A stretch of DNA of 64,000 bases, taken from positions 1,798,001-1,862,000 of the forward strand of contig CBDFKF010000004.1 in NCBI GenBank assembly GCA_965248765.1, given 5' to 3'. The position numbers were made by a program, and so were the translations under genes. The stretch's first letter is position 1. Every line of letters begins with the position of its first letter. Source of the stretch: CBDFKF01 sp965248765. GTDB lineage: Bacteria > Pseudomonadota > Alphaproteobacteria > VGEJ01. Positions 7,855 to 15,872 of this stretch are shown here, one piece after another. A model generated the notes under the pieces. It did no database searches. It saw only the letters and a program-made list of their open reading frames with translations, and was not told the origin of the DNA.

Positions 7855-8148
7855 ATGGCGAAGGGTTACTGGGTAGGTTGTTACCGGGAGATCAAGAATC
7901 CCGCCGCGCTGGCGGAATACGCCAAGCCCGCAGGGCCTGCAATCAGGGCCGCCGGCGGCAAGTTCCTGGCGCGCGGCGGCCGTGTCCAAGCCTTCGACGC
8001 CGGCATTAGCGAACGCACCGTCGTTGTCGAGTTCCCGAGCTTCTAACAGGCGCTCGCCACCTATGAGAGTGCCGCCTACCAGGCCGCAGCCGCGAAACTC
8101 GAGGGCGCGGTGGTGCGCGACTTCCGGGTGGTCGAGGGAGTGGATTGA
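7855..8148 (+). pseudogene. DUF1330 protein gene with one internal TAA stop
   Basis: The frame starts MAKGYWVGCYREIKNPAALAEYAK, the usual DUF1330 N-terminus, after an excellent AAAGGAGG ribosome site. After FPSF a TAA at 8044-8046 interrupts it. The same frame then continues QALATYESAAYQAA and AAKLEGAVVRDFRVVEGVD to a natural TGA. The joined length, 97 residues with the stop, is normal for DUF1330, and relatives have a Glu or similar codon where TAA stands, so a single base change would explain it. The domain is a small ferredoxin-like alpha/beta fold of unknown function. The gene is either freshly dead or a sequencing artefact. Confidence 0.82.
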
Positions 8149-8219
8149 CGGCAAAGGGCGGCCCTGGTGTCCTGATTGAGAAGTCTTTATTCAACTCTGT
8201 CATGGACGCTGAATGATGT

Positions 8220-8600
8220 TTGGCAGAAGCGCTTACGTGGCCCGCGAGATCTACCGCATCCTCGCCGCCCCACCTGCTGCTTGACAAACATGAGAGCGTC
8301 CAGGGATCGCAGTACACCTCGATCGCCTTCGGCAAGCGATGCCGGGACGCCGGCGTGCGCCCCTCCACCGGATCGGTCGGGGATTGCTACGACAATGCCA
8401 TGTGCGAGAGCTTCTTCGCGACCCTCGAATGCGAACTGCTTGATCGCCGGAGGTTCCGGTCTCATGCCGAAGCCCGAATGGCCGTCTTCGAGTTCATCGA
8501 GGGTTGGTACAGTCCACGACGGCGCCACTCCGCCATCGGATATCTGTCACCCGTCAACTACGAAAGGAGCCAGCTACCCCCCGCTCGCCCAAATCCATAA
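8220..8600 (+). pseudogene. IS3-family OrfB C-terminal fragment
   Basis: From about 8303 the frame reads GSQYTSIAFGKRCRDAGV, then GSVGDCYDNAMCESFFATLE and ending YSPRRRHSAIGYLSPVNYE. This is the last ~90 residues of an IS3-family OrfB, including the catalytic Glu in the CESFFATLE segment. The first ~25 codons of the open frame are not transposase-like. The upstream catalytic Asp residues and orfA are absent, so this is a dead remnant. It is different in sequence from the intact IS3 element 1.4 kb upstream. Confidence 0.75.
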
Positions 8601-8826
8601 CTGTCCACGAAACCGGGGCAACTCCCGATCCGGAGGTAGCGGTGCGGTTGTCGTAGAGCTCCTTGGACCGGTAGAAGCTGCCCCGGCCGTAGCCCATCAT
8701 CTTGCAGGCTTGGCTGGGGGAGGAGGTCGAGCCCGCCGGCGCCGGCGATCTTGCGCCTCGCTGCGTGAGTGATCTGATCGAGGAGGCGCTGTTCGAGCAC
8801 ATATCGCAGGTTTGTCCACGAGCGTT
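8600..8826 (-). pseudogene. IS481-type transposase remnant
   Basis: On the minus strand the segment SPSQACKMMGYGRGSFYRSKELYD is the N-terminal helix-turn-helix of an IS481-family transposase, preceded and followed by frames that do not continue the protein. No DDE core follows. The remnant is fused at about 8826 to an unrelated minus-strand fragment (uracil-DNA glycosylase-like) and at its other end abuts the IS3 remnant. It is a relic with no coding capacity. Confidence 0.5.
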
Positions 8827-9036
8827 TTCCTTGCGCGCCATTCCACGGTCTCCCGCTCCTGGATCGCGGGATCGCCGCCGGGATTGAGTCCCAGGATGCA
8901 GTGCCTGCCCGGCTCCGAGAACGCGGTGCTGCCGGAATAGAACATCGACCCCGACTTGTCCCCGAGCTCTCGCGGGATGGCCCTGGCGAGGTGTTCGATC
9001 GCCGAGCGTCTACGCGGCGCCAACTTTGACGTCAGC
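8826..9036 (-). pseudogene. Uracil-DNA glycosylase-like protein, N-terminal fragment
   Basis: The minus-strand frame contains LARAIPRELGDKSGSMFYSG followed by the motif LGLNPGGDP. That motif resembles the catalytic-loop region of the uracil-DNA glycosylase superfamily proteins found on plasmids and integrative elements. The frame begins with a possible CTG start after a GGGAG box and runs about 70 residues before joining the IS481 remnant, so the rest of the enzyme is lost. The assignment rests on one motif and is tentative. Confidence 0.4.
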
Positions 9037-9128
9037 GTGCTCCCGCCTTCCTTGCGGCCACGATCGCGGGGCGAGCCAGGCGGCACACGCTGCCGCTGCA
9101 CGCCGAGGGCTACGGTCACGCAACCGCG

Positions 9129-10022
9129 ATGGCGCAAACCCTCTCGAGCCGCGCGGCCTTGACGGAAACGGCACGCCATGAGGCGGCCGAGTGGCTCGAC
9201 CGCGACCGGAGCTGGAAGGAGGAGCTCGCCTCGGCGCGGAAACTCACCGGAGCGCAGGAACAGGATGTCGACACGGCCAGCCTCCGCGAGGCCGCGCGCC
9301 TGCCCGCCGTGACGGCGGCCATCAGGCAAGAAATCGCCCGGCTCGCCCGGTCGCCGGCGCCGCACCACGGGATGGCGTGGACCGGTGACGAGCCGTTGGT
9401 CGCAGGCGACCACATCGCCTGGCGCGCGGGCGGGATGGAGCACCACGCGGCGGTGGCGTTCCCGGGGGACACGGGCGGCATGCGCGCGAGCGACACGCTG
9501 CTGTTGAGGATCGCGCGGCCGGCGGACGAGACCGCTCTCGACGACGCAGGCCGGATCGTCGAGATCCGCGCTCAGGCTCTGCGGGACGGCGGATGCGTCC
9601 GCGCCGCCTGGTCCGACGAGGGGCTCAGGCAGCTGGAAGCCGCCCGGCAGCACTCCGTGCCCAGCGTCGCCTGCCGGCTCGCCTGTTCCGAGCCCGTCGC
9701 GGGCGACCGCATCGCCTGGACCGAGGCCGCCGGCCGGAACGGAGAGGTGCGGACAATCGAGGCCGTGGTCGCCACGCGGATCGAGACCCCCGACGGGCAC
9801 GAGATCGCGCTCCGGGTGATCCGCGCCTTCGGCCCCGGCGCGCCGGAGCCCGGCGGCTCGATCCGGCGGACCGCAGGAGAGCTCACCGCGCGCGGCTGCT
9901 TCCGCGCCGCCTGGTCCGACGAGGCCCGTCGCGTGCGCGTACTCAACCCGTCGAAGGAGGTCCAGGAGCAGACCCCGACACTGCACCGCGGGCGCTCCCA
10001 CCGCAGAGGCATCAGCATGTGA
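9129..10022 (+). CDS. Hypothetical protein with two internal repeats, on mobile-element remnant
   Basis: I do not recognise this 297-residue protein. The N-terminal ~95 residues are helical and charged. The rest is two related ~85-residue units, one from VAGDHIAWRAGG to RAAWSDEGLRQL and one from VAGDRIAWTEAAG to RAAWSDEARRV; both end in a CxRAAWSDE motif. In-frame sequence upstream of the ATG (LPLHAEGYGHATA) also looks protein-like but is closed by a TGA at 9027, so the gene may be truncated at the 5' end. It converges on two ribbon-helix-helix genes and is probably part of a decayed mobilisable element. Function unknown. Confidence 0.5.
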   Translation: MAQTLSSRAALTETARHEAAEWLDRDRSWKEELASARKLTGAQEQDVDTASLREAARLPAVTAAIRQEIARLARSPAPHHGMAWTGDEPLVAGDHIAWRAGGMEHHAAVAFPGDTGGMRASDTLLLRIARPADETALDDAGRIVEIRAQALRDGGCVRAAWSDEGLRQLEAARQHSVPSVACRLACSEPVAGDRIAWTEAAGRNGEVRTIEAVVATRIETPDGHEIALRVIRAFGPGAPEPGGSIRRTAGELTARGCFRAAWSDEARRVRVLNPSKEVQEQTPTLHRGRSHRRGISM

Positions 10023-10081
10023 GGTGCGGCAGCCAGGGTTGGCGCCTCCGCCTCGCCGTCCGGGGACGATCGCAGCGCCGG

Positions 10082-10528
10082 TCAACCGAGCAGCGGCGGC
10101 TCGCTCTCCATCCACTCCCGGAACTGCCGTTCGACGACCGGCCCGTCGTCGGCGCCGAACGCCGCCACCAGCAGCGGCCCGAGTTCGTGCTCGCGGCCCT
10201 GCCGGACAAGGTCGCGCAACGTCGTCATGAGCAGCAGTTCGACCGACTGCCGCAGCCGTTCGATCGAACCCCCGGAGGCCGCCGACAGCATGCTCTCGGC
10301 CAGGCGGTCCACACGGTCGAGCAGCCGGCGCTGTTCCGCCTCGCTCAGCGCTAAAGCCGGCGCGTCCGTCTGCGCGGGGTCGAGCTCCACGTTCAGCCCG
10401 GCCGAGATCATGAGATCGTTGATCGACATGCCGCGCAGATCCGCGACCTCGCGGATCCGTTCCCACTCCGATTCCAGGCACGAGATCGCAAGCCGCGCCC
10501 GGGGTGTCGCGCGCCGCTCCGCCATCAC
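10082..10528 (-). CDS. Ribbon-helix-helix protein, possible relaxosome accessory factor
   Basis: A 148-residue protein starting MMAERRATPRARLAISCLESEW. Residues ~12-50 (ARLAISCLESEWERIREVADLRGMSINDLMI) have the strand-helix-helix pattern of an RHH DNA-binding domain. The remainder is two long helices, consistent with an oligomerisation region. It follows a second RHH gene with an ATGA overlap. Paired small RHH genes of this type are common next to relaxase genes on mobilisable plasmids and ICEs, but no intact relaxase is present here. The link to mobilisation is inference. Confidence 0.5.
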   Translation of the reverse strand: MMAERRATPRARLAISCLESEWERIREVADLRGMSINDLMISAGLNVELDPAQTDAPALALSEAEQRRLLDRVDRLAESMLSAASGGSIERLRQSVELLLMTTLRDLVRQGREHELGPLLVAAFGADDGPVVERQFREWMESEPPLLG

Positions 10529-10845
10529 TTGCCCTCCCGGCGCGACTGGACCGCGCGCTGCATGAAGGCGATCGCCCCGATTACCGAGAGCTTCGATCCC
10601 GGAAGCGACTCGCCCAGCGCGCGGCGCACCCGGTCCATCTCCTCCACCCGCTCGTACAGGGTCCGCTGCTGTTCTTCCGACAGCACCAGCCGCGGCTCGT
10701 CACGGCGCGGCCCGCCCGCGTCCTCGTGCAGCGCGCAGGCAACCAGGTATCCCGAGACATGCATGCCGAGCGCGGCCGCGCGATCCCTGATCTCGGCCCT
10801 CTCGGCTCGGCTGCAGCGTAGCGTGCGGCGCACCACGCTCGCCAT
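10525..10845 (-). CDS. MobC-like ribbon-helix-helix protein
   Basis: A 106-residue protein beginning MASVVRRTLRCSRAERAEIR, followed by DRAAALGMHVSGYLVACAL. This is the pattern of MobC-like relaxosome proteins: a short strand then helices with a G-x-x-V-S-x-Y-L turn. The C-terminal part (LYERVEEMDRVRRALGE and VIGAIAFMQRAV) is helical. It is the first gene of a two-gene operon with the downstream RHH gene. In related elements such proteins nick-position or repress at oriT. Neither an oriT nor a relaxase can be identified in the flanks, so the element is a remnant. Confidence 0.5.
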   Translation of the reverse strand: MASVVRRTLRCSRAERAEIRDRAAALGMHVSGYLVACALHEDAGGPRRDEPRLVLSEEQQRTLYERVEEMDRVRRALGESLPGSKLSVIGAIAFMQRAVQSRREGK

Positions 10846-10982
10846 CGCTCAGGACCGCGGCGCGGGGCCGCCCTCGGGATCGGCGCTGCCTGAGACCGCC
10901 CGCCAGCGTTAATTAGGAGACAAAACGACCCGCCCCAAACCGTTGACTCACTCCTTCAACTTTTAGCGTTGGCCTACGCCAC

Positions 10983-11753
10983 TCAAAGGGACACGACCCG
11001 GCTCTTCCCCGCCTCCGGGCTGGTCCGGCCGGCATCCGCTGCCGCGTTGGCCTCCGCCAGTAGCCGCGCTGCCGGCCCCTCAATGGCCTCGTGCAGCCGG
11101 GCCGAGAAGGCCCGGCGATCCAAGCCAGGCCGGATAGCCGGTTGGAATTCGAGCACGATGCTTCCGGGGCGCCGGATAAAGCCGCGGCGGGGCCAGAAAA
11201 GACCTGAGTTGAGCGCCACGGGCACGACCGGCAACTCCAGCGCGGCATAAAGGGCGGCGACGCCAGGATGGTAGGGGGCCTCGCGGCCCGGCGCGATGCG
11301 GGAACCTTCCGGGAAGATGACGATCGGGCGACCGGATTTGGCGATGGCGCGCGCATCGCGGACCATGTCCCTGAGTGCAGAGGCGCCCGCCTTGCGGTCG
11401 ATGGCGATCATCCCCGCATGCCGGAGCTCCCAGCCAAAGGCCGGGATTCGATAGAGATCGCGCTTGAGGACGAAACTCGGATCGTCGAGGACCAGGTTGA
11501 AGATCAGCGTATCCCACACCGATTGATGCTTGGAGGCGACGATCACCGGCCCGGGCGGCACCCGCTCGCGGCTGCGAATCTCTATCCGCTGGCCGGTGAT
11601 CCGCTGGAGCTTGAACACCCCCCGCGCCCAGACTCTCACCGTCCTCACGGTCACCATTCGGGGCAAGGCGAGCGCCGGCAACAACAAAATGGCAATAAAG
11701 CCGGTCCAGCAGAAGAAGGCGATGTTGAAGGCCAGGGAGCGCAGCCACATCAT
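10983..11753 (-). CDS. plsC: 1-acyl-sn-glycerol-3-phosphate acyltransferase (PlsC family)
   Basis: A 256-residue membrane acyltransferase that would make phosphatidic acid from lysophosphatidic acid. There is an N-terminal membrane segment (SLAFNIAFFCWTGFIAILLLP). The acyltransferase motifs follow: KHQSVWDT (HX4D-like block I), FVLKRDLYRIPAFGW, IFPEGSR (block III) and PVVPVALNSG (block IV). Block I has KHQSVWD in place of NHxxxxD, which keeps the His and Asp. The ATG overlaps the upstream ydcF-like stop as ATGA. The gene ends the ftsEX-linked operon, a common alphaproteobacterial order. Confidence 0.88.
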   Translation of the reverse strand: MMWLRSLAFNIAFFCWTGFIAILLLPALALPRMVTVRTVRVWARGVFKLQRITGQRIEIRSRERVPPGPVIVASKHQSVWDTLIFNLVLDDPSFVLKRDLYRIPAFGWELRHAGMIAIDRKAGASALRDMVRDARAIAKSGRPIVIFPEGSRIAPGREAPYHPGVAALYAALELPVVPVALNSGLFWPRRGFIRRPGSIVLEFQPAIRPGLDRRAFSARLHEAIEGPAARLLAEANAAADAGRTSPEAGKSRVVSL

Positions 11754-12415
11754 GCCGGCTCGCCGCCCGGCAGGAGGCTCAACACGCCCGCCCGGGCGAG
11801 GCTGACCAGGTACTTGGAATACTCGCGGGCCAGTAGGCTGGCGGTCCCCGGCCAGCTCCACCAGTCCTTGAGGCGGACGTTCGGTGAGGCAACCGGATGG
11901 GCGATCAGGCGCACGTCGGGCATGGCTCGGCCGAATTCAACCATGCTCCGCGGCATGTGATAGTTGGCGGTGACGACCCGCAAACTCCCATAGCCCTCGG
12001 CGAGCGCCCAGCGCGCGGTCTCGGCCGCGTTGCCGACGGTGTCCTGGGCATCGTAGTCGACGACGACGCAGCAGGCGAAGAGCTCCGGCAGCTCACCCGA
12101 CATGGCCTCGATGCCATCGCGGTGCCAGCCGCGACCGGCACCTGACAAGAGTAGTTTGTCGGCTTTGCGGTCTATCAAAAGCGCGATGCCGGCCTCGATG
12201 CGCTCGGTCCCCCCCGTCAGCACGACGATGCCATCGGTGACCGTCTCCTTGTCATCGACGCTGCGCGGCAAAGACTCGACAAACCAAGCAAGGCCGATCA
12301 ACCAAACGGACGCAGCGATGGCTACCACCGCGACCAGCCAGCCCAGCGCCCTGCCCCGCCGCGGGCGGCGCCGACGGAACACCGGACGCCGCGGTGCCCT
12401 ACCGGATACGCTCAA
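11750..12415 (-). CDS. YdcF family (DUF218) membrane-anchored protein
   Basis: A 221-residue protein with a basic N-terminus (about 22 residues, arginine-rich), one membrane helix (LGWLVAVVAIAASVWLIGLAWF) and a DUF218/YdcF domain. The domain shows DGIVVLTGGTERIEAG, KLLLSGAGRG, DTVGNAAETARWA and VVTANYHMPRS, which line the conserved pocket. Relatives include ElyC/SanA-type proteins linked to the cell envelope, though a reaction is not established. It overlaps both neighbours by four bases, so it is translated together with the HAD phosphatase and PlsC. Confidence 0.85.
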   Translation of the reverse strand: MSVSGRAPRRPVFRRRRPRRGRALGWLVAVVAIAASVWLIGLAWFVESLPRSVDDKETVTDGIVVLTGGTERIEAGIALLIDRKADKLLLSGAGRGWHRDGIEAMSGELPELFACCVVVDYDAQDTVGNAAETARWALAEGYGSLRVVTANYHMPRSMVEFGRAMPDVRLIAHPVASPNVRLKDWWSWPGTASLLAREYSKYLVSLARAGVLSLLPGGEPA

Positions 12416-12957
12416 GGCGTCGCTCCGATGATCGCATCGGCGGCTGCGGCAAGATTCTGATGGACCGCGACTGGCATGACCTCGGGCGGCAAGCCTGCGG
12501 CTTGCGTCGCCGTCCCGTTGCCGGTTCTAACCAGAACCCGCCGGCATCCGAGTGTAGCCGCCGCCTGCAGGTCGCGGAGAGAGTCGCCGATCATGGTGCT
12601 CTCGGCCGCTGCACCGCCGTAGCGGGCAAGCGCCTCGCGCAGCATCCCCGGCCCTGGTTTGCGTCGCTCGGTAGGGGTCCACGGTGGATCGGGGCAGTAG
12701 AGGATGTCGTCAAGCCGGCCGCCGGCCGTAGCAATTTCGGCCTGCAATCGCTCGTGGATGCGGCCCAACATCTCGTCGTCGATGATACCACGGCCGATAC
12801 ACGATTGATTGGTGACGACCACCAGTCGATGGCCCGCCGCGCCCAGCCTGGCGACTGCCTCGGCCGACCCGGTGATCATGTGGAGCTGGTCCGGGTTTTT
12901 GACGAAGTCGGCGCGCTCGTCGTTGAGAACGCCGTCGCGGTCGAGGAGGATGAGCAT
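12412..12957 (-). CDS. gmhB: HAD-IIIA phosphatase, GmhB-like
   Basis: A 181-residue HAD phosphatase resembling D-glycero-D-manno-heptose-1,7-bisphosphate 7-phosphatase of LPS core synthesis. Motif I is LLDRDGVLN, motif II is VVTNQSCIGRG, motif III is the Lys in RKPGPGML and motif IV is MIGDSLRDLQAA. The zinc-site Cys ligands of true GmhB are only partly represented (YCPDPPW), so a broader sugar- or histidinol-phosphatase role is possible. It lies 24 bases after ftsX on the same strand. Confidence 0.75.
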   Translation of the reverse strand: MLILLDRDGVLNDERADFVKNPDQLHMITGSAEAVARLGAAGHRLVVVTNQSCIGRGIIDDEMLGRIHERLQAEIATAGGRLDDILYCPDPPWTPTERRKPGPGMLREALARYGGAAAESTMIGDSLRDLQAAATLGCRRVLVRTGNGTATQAAGLPPEVMPVAVHQNLAAAADAIIGATP

Positions 12958-12981
12958 CGTGCGGGTTTGCCCGCGCTTGCC

Positions 12982-13863
12982 TTACGGAAGGCGCGCGAGC
13001 GTCCGCAGCACCGTGATGCGCGCCGTTAGCGTCGCGATCAGGCTCGCGACCAACGGCAAAGCGGCCAGAACGACCCACGCGGAGATCGAGAGGGTCAATA
13101 CCGGCAGGTGCGGCGCCGCGAGCCCGTCGAGGAGGTACTGCAGGCCATAGAGCGTTGCCACCGCGAGTGCCAGTCCAAGCGCACCCCCCTTCAGCCCGTG
13201 CAGAAGCGTGTGGCGCTGGAACTGGCCGGCGACATAAGCATCCCGCGCGCCGATGATATGCATGATCTCAATCGCGTCGTGATGGACGGCCAGGCCGGCA
13301 CGGGTGGTGAAGACAACCACGGCGACGGCGGCAAAACCTACGAACAGCACCACCGCCGCGGCCGCAAGCTGAATGGCGCGTCCCAGTCGTACCAGGCTGT
13401 CGAGCCACAGCTTGTGATCATCGATGCTCGCACCCGGTGCTGCCGCCTGTAATCGTTGGGCGAGGTTCTCGAGATCGACCCGCGCGCGCGGCCTGAGTGT
13501 CACATCGATCAGGCGCGGCACTGGCAGATCGTCGGTGAGATTGCCGCTACCGATCCATGGCTCGAGCAGCGCCTGGATCTCGCTTGGCGTCAGGGGGCGC
13601 GCCGTCGCCACGCCCTCGGTCGTCGCCAGAACGCCGAGAACCCGTTCCAGCGCATTGTCTTGCTCGCCGTGAGATGCCGCTTCGATCTGCACTGTCAGGC
13701 TACCGCTCAGGCCAACGCTCCAGCGCGAGATCGAGCCGTTGAGGATGATGGAGCCGACCAGGGCAAGCGCGGCTAGATACACCATGAACGCGATGATCGT
13801 GGGCAGAAAGCGCCCCGAGGCGTCTTGATCGAATGGCACATCCGAGCGCGGCCGCAACATCAT
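12982..13863 (-). CDS. ftsX: Cell division ABC-like protein FtsX
   Basis: A 293-residue FtsX: a cytosolic N-terminus, a first membrane helix (TIIAFMVYLAALALVGSIIL), a ~130-residue periplasmic domain, and three C-terminal helices (including QLAAAAVVLFVGFAAVAVVVF and AWVVLAALPLVASLIATL). Between helices 2 and 3 lies AVHHDAIEIMHIIGARDAYVAGQFQRH, the cytoplasmic loop typical of FtsX. It couples the FtsE ATPase to periplasmic murein-hydrolase activators during division. The ATG overlaps the ftsE stop. Confidence 0.88.
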   Translation of the reverse strand: MMLRPRSDVPFDQDASGRFLPTIIAFMVYLAALALVGSIILNGSISRWSVGLSGSLTVQIEAASHGEQDNALERVLGVLATTEGVATARPLTPSEIQALLEPWIGSGNLTDDLPVPRLIDVTLRPRARVDLENLAQRLQAAAPGASIDDHKLWLDSLVRLGRAIQLAAAAVVLFVGFAAVAVVVFTTRAGLAVHHDAIEIMHIIGARDAYVAGQFQRHTLLHGLKGGALGLALAVATLYGLQYLLDGLAAPHLPVLTLSISAWVVLAALPLVASLIATLTARITVLRTLARLP

Positions 13864-14537
13864 GCGCTTTTGCGCAACGCCGGCTGGATGACGAGCCCCC
13901 CCTCGTCGAGCCGCAGCACCGGATAGTTGAAGCGCCGGATCATGTCCTCATCATGCGTGGCGATTACGACCGCGGTGCCGATTTTGTTAAGCTGCTGGAA
14001 CAGATGCATCAGGCGCGTCCCCTGCGCCGCATCGACGTTGCCGGTCGGCTCATCGGCCAGCAACAGGTCGGGCCGGCTGATCACGGCGCGCGCGATGGCA
14101 ACCCGCTGTTTCTCGCCGTCCGACAACGTCGCCGGACGTGCATCGATGTCGCGCGAAAGCCCGACCCAGCCAAGCAGCTCTGCAACGTGGCTACGGATCC
14201 GCTCTTTGCTGGCACCGGCGATCCTGAGCGGCAGCGCCACGTTGTCGAGCGCGGAAAGGTGATTGAGCAGACGGAAGTCCTGGAAGATGACGCCGATCCT
14301 GCGCCGCAGCGCCGCCTGCTCGTCCCGCAGCAATTCGGCGACGTCGCGGCCGAACATATCGATGACCCCCTGGGCGGGTCGATGGGCCAGATACATGAGT
14401 TTCAAGAGCGAGGTCTTGCCGGCGCCGCTCGGACCGGTCAGGAAGAAAAATGAGCCCGGGTCCAGCCGGAAACTGATGTTGCTGAGGATTTCCGGGCCAG
14501 CGCCGTAGCGCATGCCGACCTTGCGAAAGCGAACCAA
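13860..14537 (-). CDS. ftsE: Cell division ATP-binding protein FtsE
   Basis: A 225-residue ABC ATPase. Walker A is GPSGAGKTS, the Q-loop is FQDFRLLNHLS, the signature is LSDGEKQRVAIARA, Walker B is LLLADEPTG with NVD, and the switch His is in IATHDED. The start is a TTG placed six bases after GGAGGG; it gives VRFRKVGMRYG, the usual FtsE N-terminus and the normal family length. A longer ATG-initiated frame would add 48 non-homologous residues. It forms the FtsEX complex with the next gene. Confidence 0.88.
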   Translation of the reverse strand: MVRFRKVGMRYGAGPEILSNISFRLDPGSFFFLTGPSGAGKTSLLKLMYLAHRPAQGVIDMFGRDVAELLRDEQAALRRRIGVIFQDFRLLNHLSALDNVALPLRIAGASKERIRSHVAELLGWVGLSRDIDARPATLSDGEKQRVAIARAVISRPDLLLADEPTGNVDAAQGTRLMHLFQQLNKIGTAVVIATHDEDMIRRFNYPVLRLDEGGLVIQPALRKSA

Positions 14538-14722
14538 GCATCGCCCTCCGCGCCCGCAGACCACCGACGGGCCTGCTTTATCGAGAATCGCACGGCGCGG
14601 CGGCGGCCGTCCAGTCTCCGACAAGGAAACCGCCGCAGCCAAATCGTGCGTCCCGCGGCAATCTTGCCTCGTTTCTGGCAACCGCCTATATAGGACGCAC
14701 CCGCCACGTCGGGTCCGTGCAC

Positions 14723-15385
14723 ATGATTATCACCTGCCCCAGCTGCGAGACTCGCTTCAACGTTGATCGGGCGGCACTCGTCCCGAACGGGCGCAGCGTT
14801 CGCTGCAGCAAGTGCCACCATCATTGGACCGAGCTACCACCCGATGATGTAGATCCCCCCGCATTGGAGATCGACGACGATGACGACATGCCCGATATCG
14901 TCGAGCGGCCGGTGGTGCCCGAGCCAGGACCGGTTCGCCGGCGCAGTCGCGTCGCGACGATCGGCGGATGGTTGGCGCTGGTCCTGATCGTTGCCGCTGT
15001 CATCGGCGGCGGCTTGTTGGCGCGCGAGGCCGTGGTGGAGACCTGGCCGCCGGCAGCCAAGCTCTACGACCTCGTTGGCCTGACCGTGGAGGTCGCGGTA
15101 TTTGGCCTCGAACCGCGCAACATCGTGTCGATGCAAGAGACCGAGGCCGACGGGACGGTGCTCGTCGTCAAAGGCGAGGTTGCGAATACCTCGGACCAGA
15201 CGCTGCCGGTGCCGACTTTGCGCGGCGCGCTCCTCGATGTGCGCGAGCGCGAGATCTTCCACTGGATCTTCAACGCCAACGACGAGACACTTGAGCCGGG
15301 CCAGGTGACTCCGTTCAGTACGCGGATCCCCAACCCGCCCGTCAACGCCCGGCGGATCGCGGTCACCTTTGTGGCGCCCGAGTAA
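14723..15385 (+). CDS. Zinc-ribbon and DUF3426 domain membrane protein
   Basis: A 220-residue protein starting MIITCPSCETRFNVD, an MJ0042-type zinc ribbon whose second knuckle is RCSKCHHHW. An acidic linker (EIDDDDDMPDI) follows, then a basic patch, one membrane helix (IGGWLALVLIVAAVIGGGLL) and a C-terminal beta-rich DUF3426-like domain with GEVANTSDQTLPVPTLRGAL and FSTRIPNPPVNARRIAV. A GTG two codons upstream is an alternative start. The gene is divergent from ftsE and is followed by a CpdR-like receiver, a standard alphaproteobacterial order. Its role is not established. Confidence 0.85.
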   Translation: MIITCPSCETRFNVDRAALVPNGRSVRCSKCHHHWTELPPDDVDPPALEIDDDDDMPDIVERPVVPEPGPVRRRSRVATIGGWLALVLIVAAVIGGGLLAREAVVETWPPAAKLYDLVGLTVEVAVFGLEPRNIVSMQETEADGTVLVVKGEVANTSDQTLPVPTLRGALLDVREREIFHWIFNANDETLEPGQVTPFSTRIPNPPVNARRIAVTFVAPE

Positions 15386-15453
15386 GAAACGGGACCGTCC
15401 GCTAGGCGGCCGACCTTGCCGAGCGAGGCCCAAGGGGAGGCCCAGCGAAAGCA

Positions 15454-15846
15454 ATGGCTAGGATTCTCGTTGCCGAAGACGAGGACGACCTCGCCCGGTT
15501 CATTCGCCAAGCGCTGCAACGCCACGGTCACGACGTGACCGCCATCGCCGACGGCGCGACCGCGGCGCGGGTGTTGTCGGCCGCGCCTTTCGACCTCTTG
15601 GTCTCAGACATCGTAATGCCGGCAATGGACGGAATCGCGCTGGCACTCAAGGCCGAGCAGGAGTTTCCGGACCTGCGCATCATCCTCATTACCGGCTTTG
15701 CTCGCGAGGAACGGCGCGCCCACAATCTCGATCTGCTGATCGACGAGATACTGCCCAAGCCCTTCACGGCTGATGAGTTGGTGTCCGTGGTGGACCGCGT
15801 CCTTACCGGCGGAACCGGCGGCAGCCCTAGCACCGCGCTGAGCTAG
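15454..15846 (+). CDS. cpdR: CpdR-like single-domain response regulator
   Basis: A 130-residue stand-alone receiver domain. Acidic pocket residues are in AEDEDD, the phosphoacceptor is Asp52 in LLVSDIVMPAMDG, the switch Thr is T80 in IILITGF and the conserved Lys is K102 in LPKPF. The ITGF and PKPF segments and the neighbour gene match Caulobacter CpdR, which controls ClpXP-dependent proteolysis in the cell cycle through phosphorylation by the CckA-ChpT relay. Whether this organism uses it in the same way is inference. Confidence 0.8.
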   Translation: MARILVAEDEDDLARFIRQALQRHGHDVTAIADGATAARVLSAAPFDLLVSDIVMPAMDGIALALKAEQEFPDLRIILITGFAREERRAHNLDLLIDEILPKPFTADELVSVVDRVLTGGTGGSPSTALS

Positions 15847-15872
15847 ATCGGGCCGGCTGAAGCGCGATCCGG

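Noticed and set aside
8697..10481. A 594-codon open frame on the minus strand
   Set aside because: It is Gly/Arg/Ala low-complexity and overlaps the plus-strand double-repeat gene and an RHH gene; only its last part (UDG-like) has protein character. It is mostly a shadow of GC-rich coding DNA.
10846..10982. oriT upstream of the MobC-like gene
   Set aside because: No nick-site-like inverted repeat could be recognised, so a transfer origin cannot be claimed.
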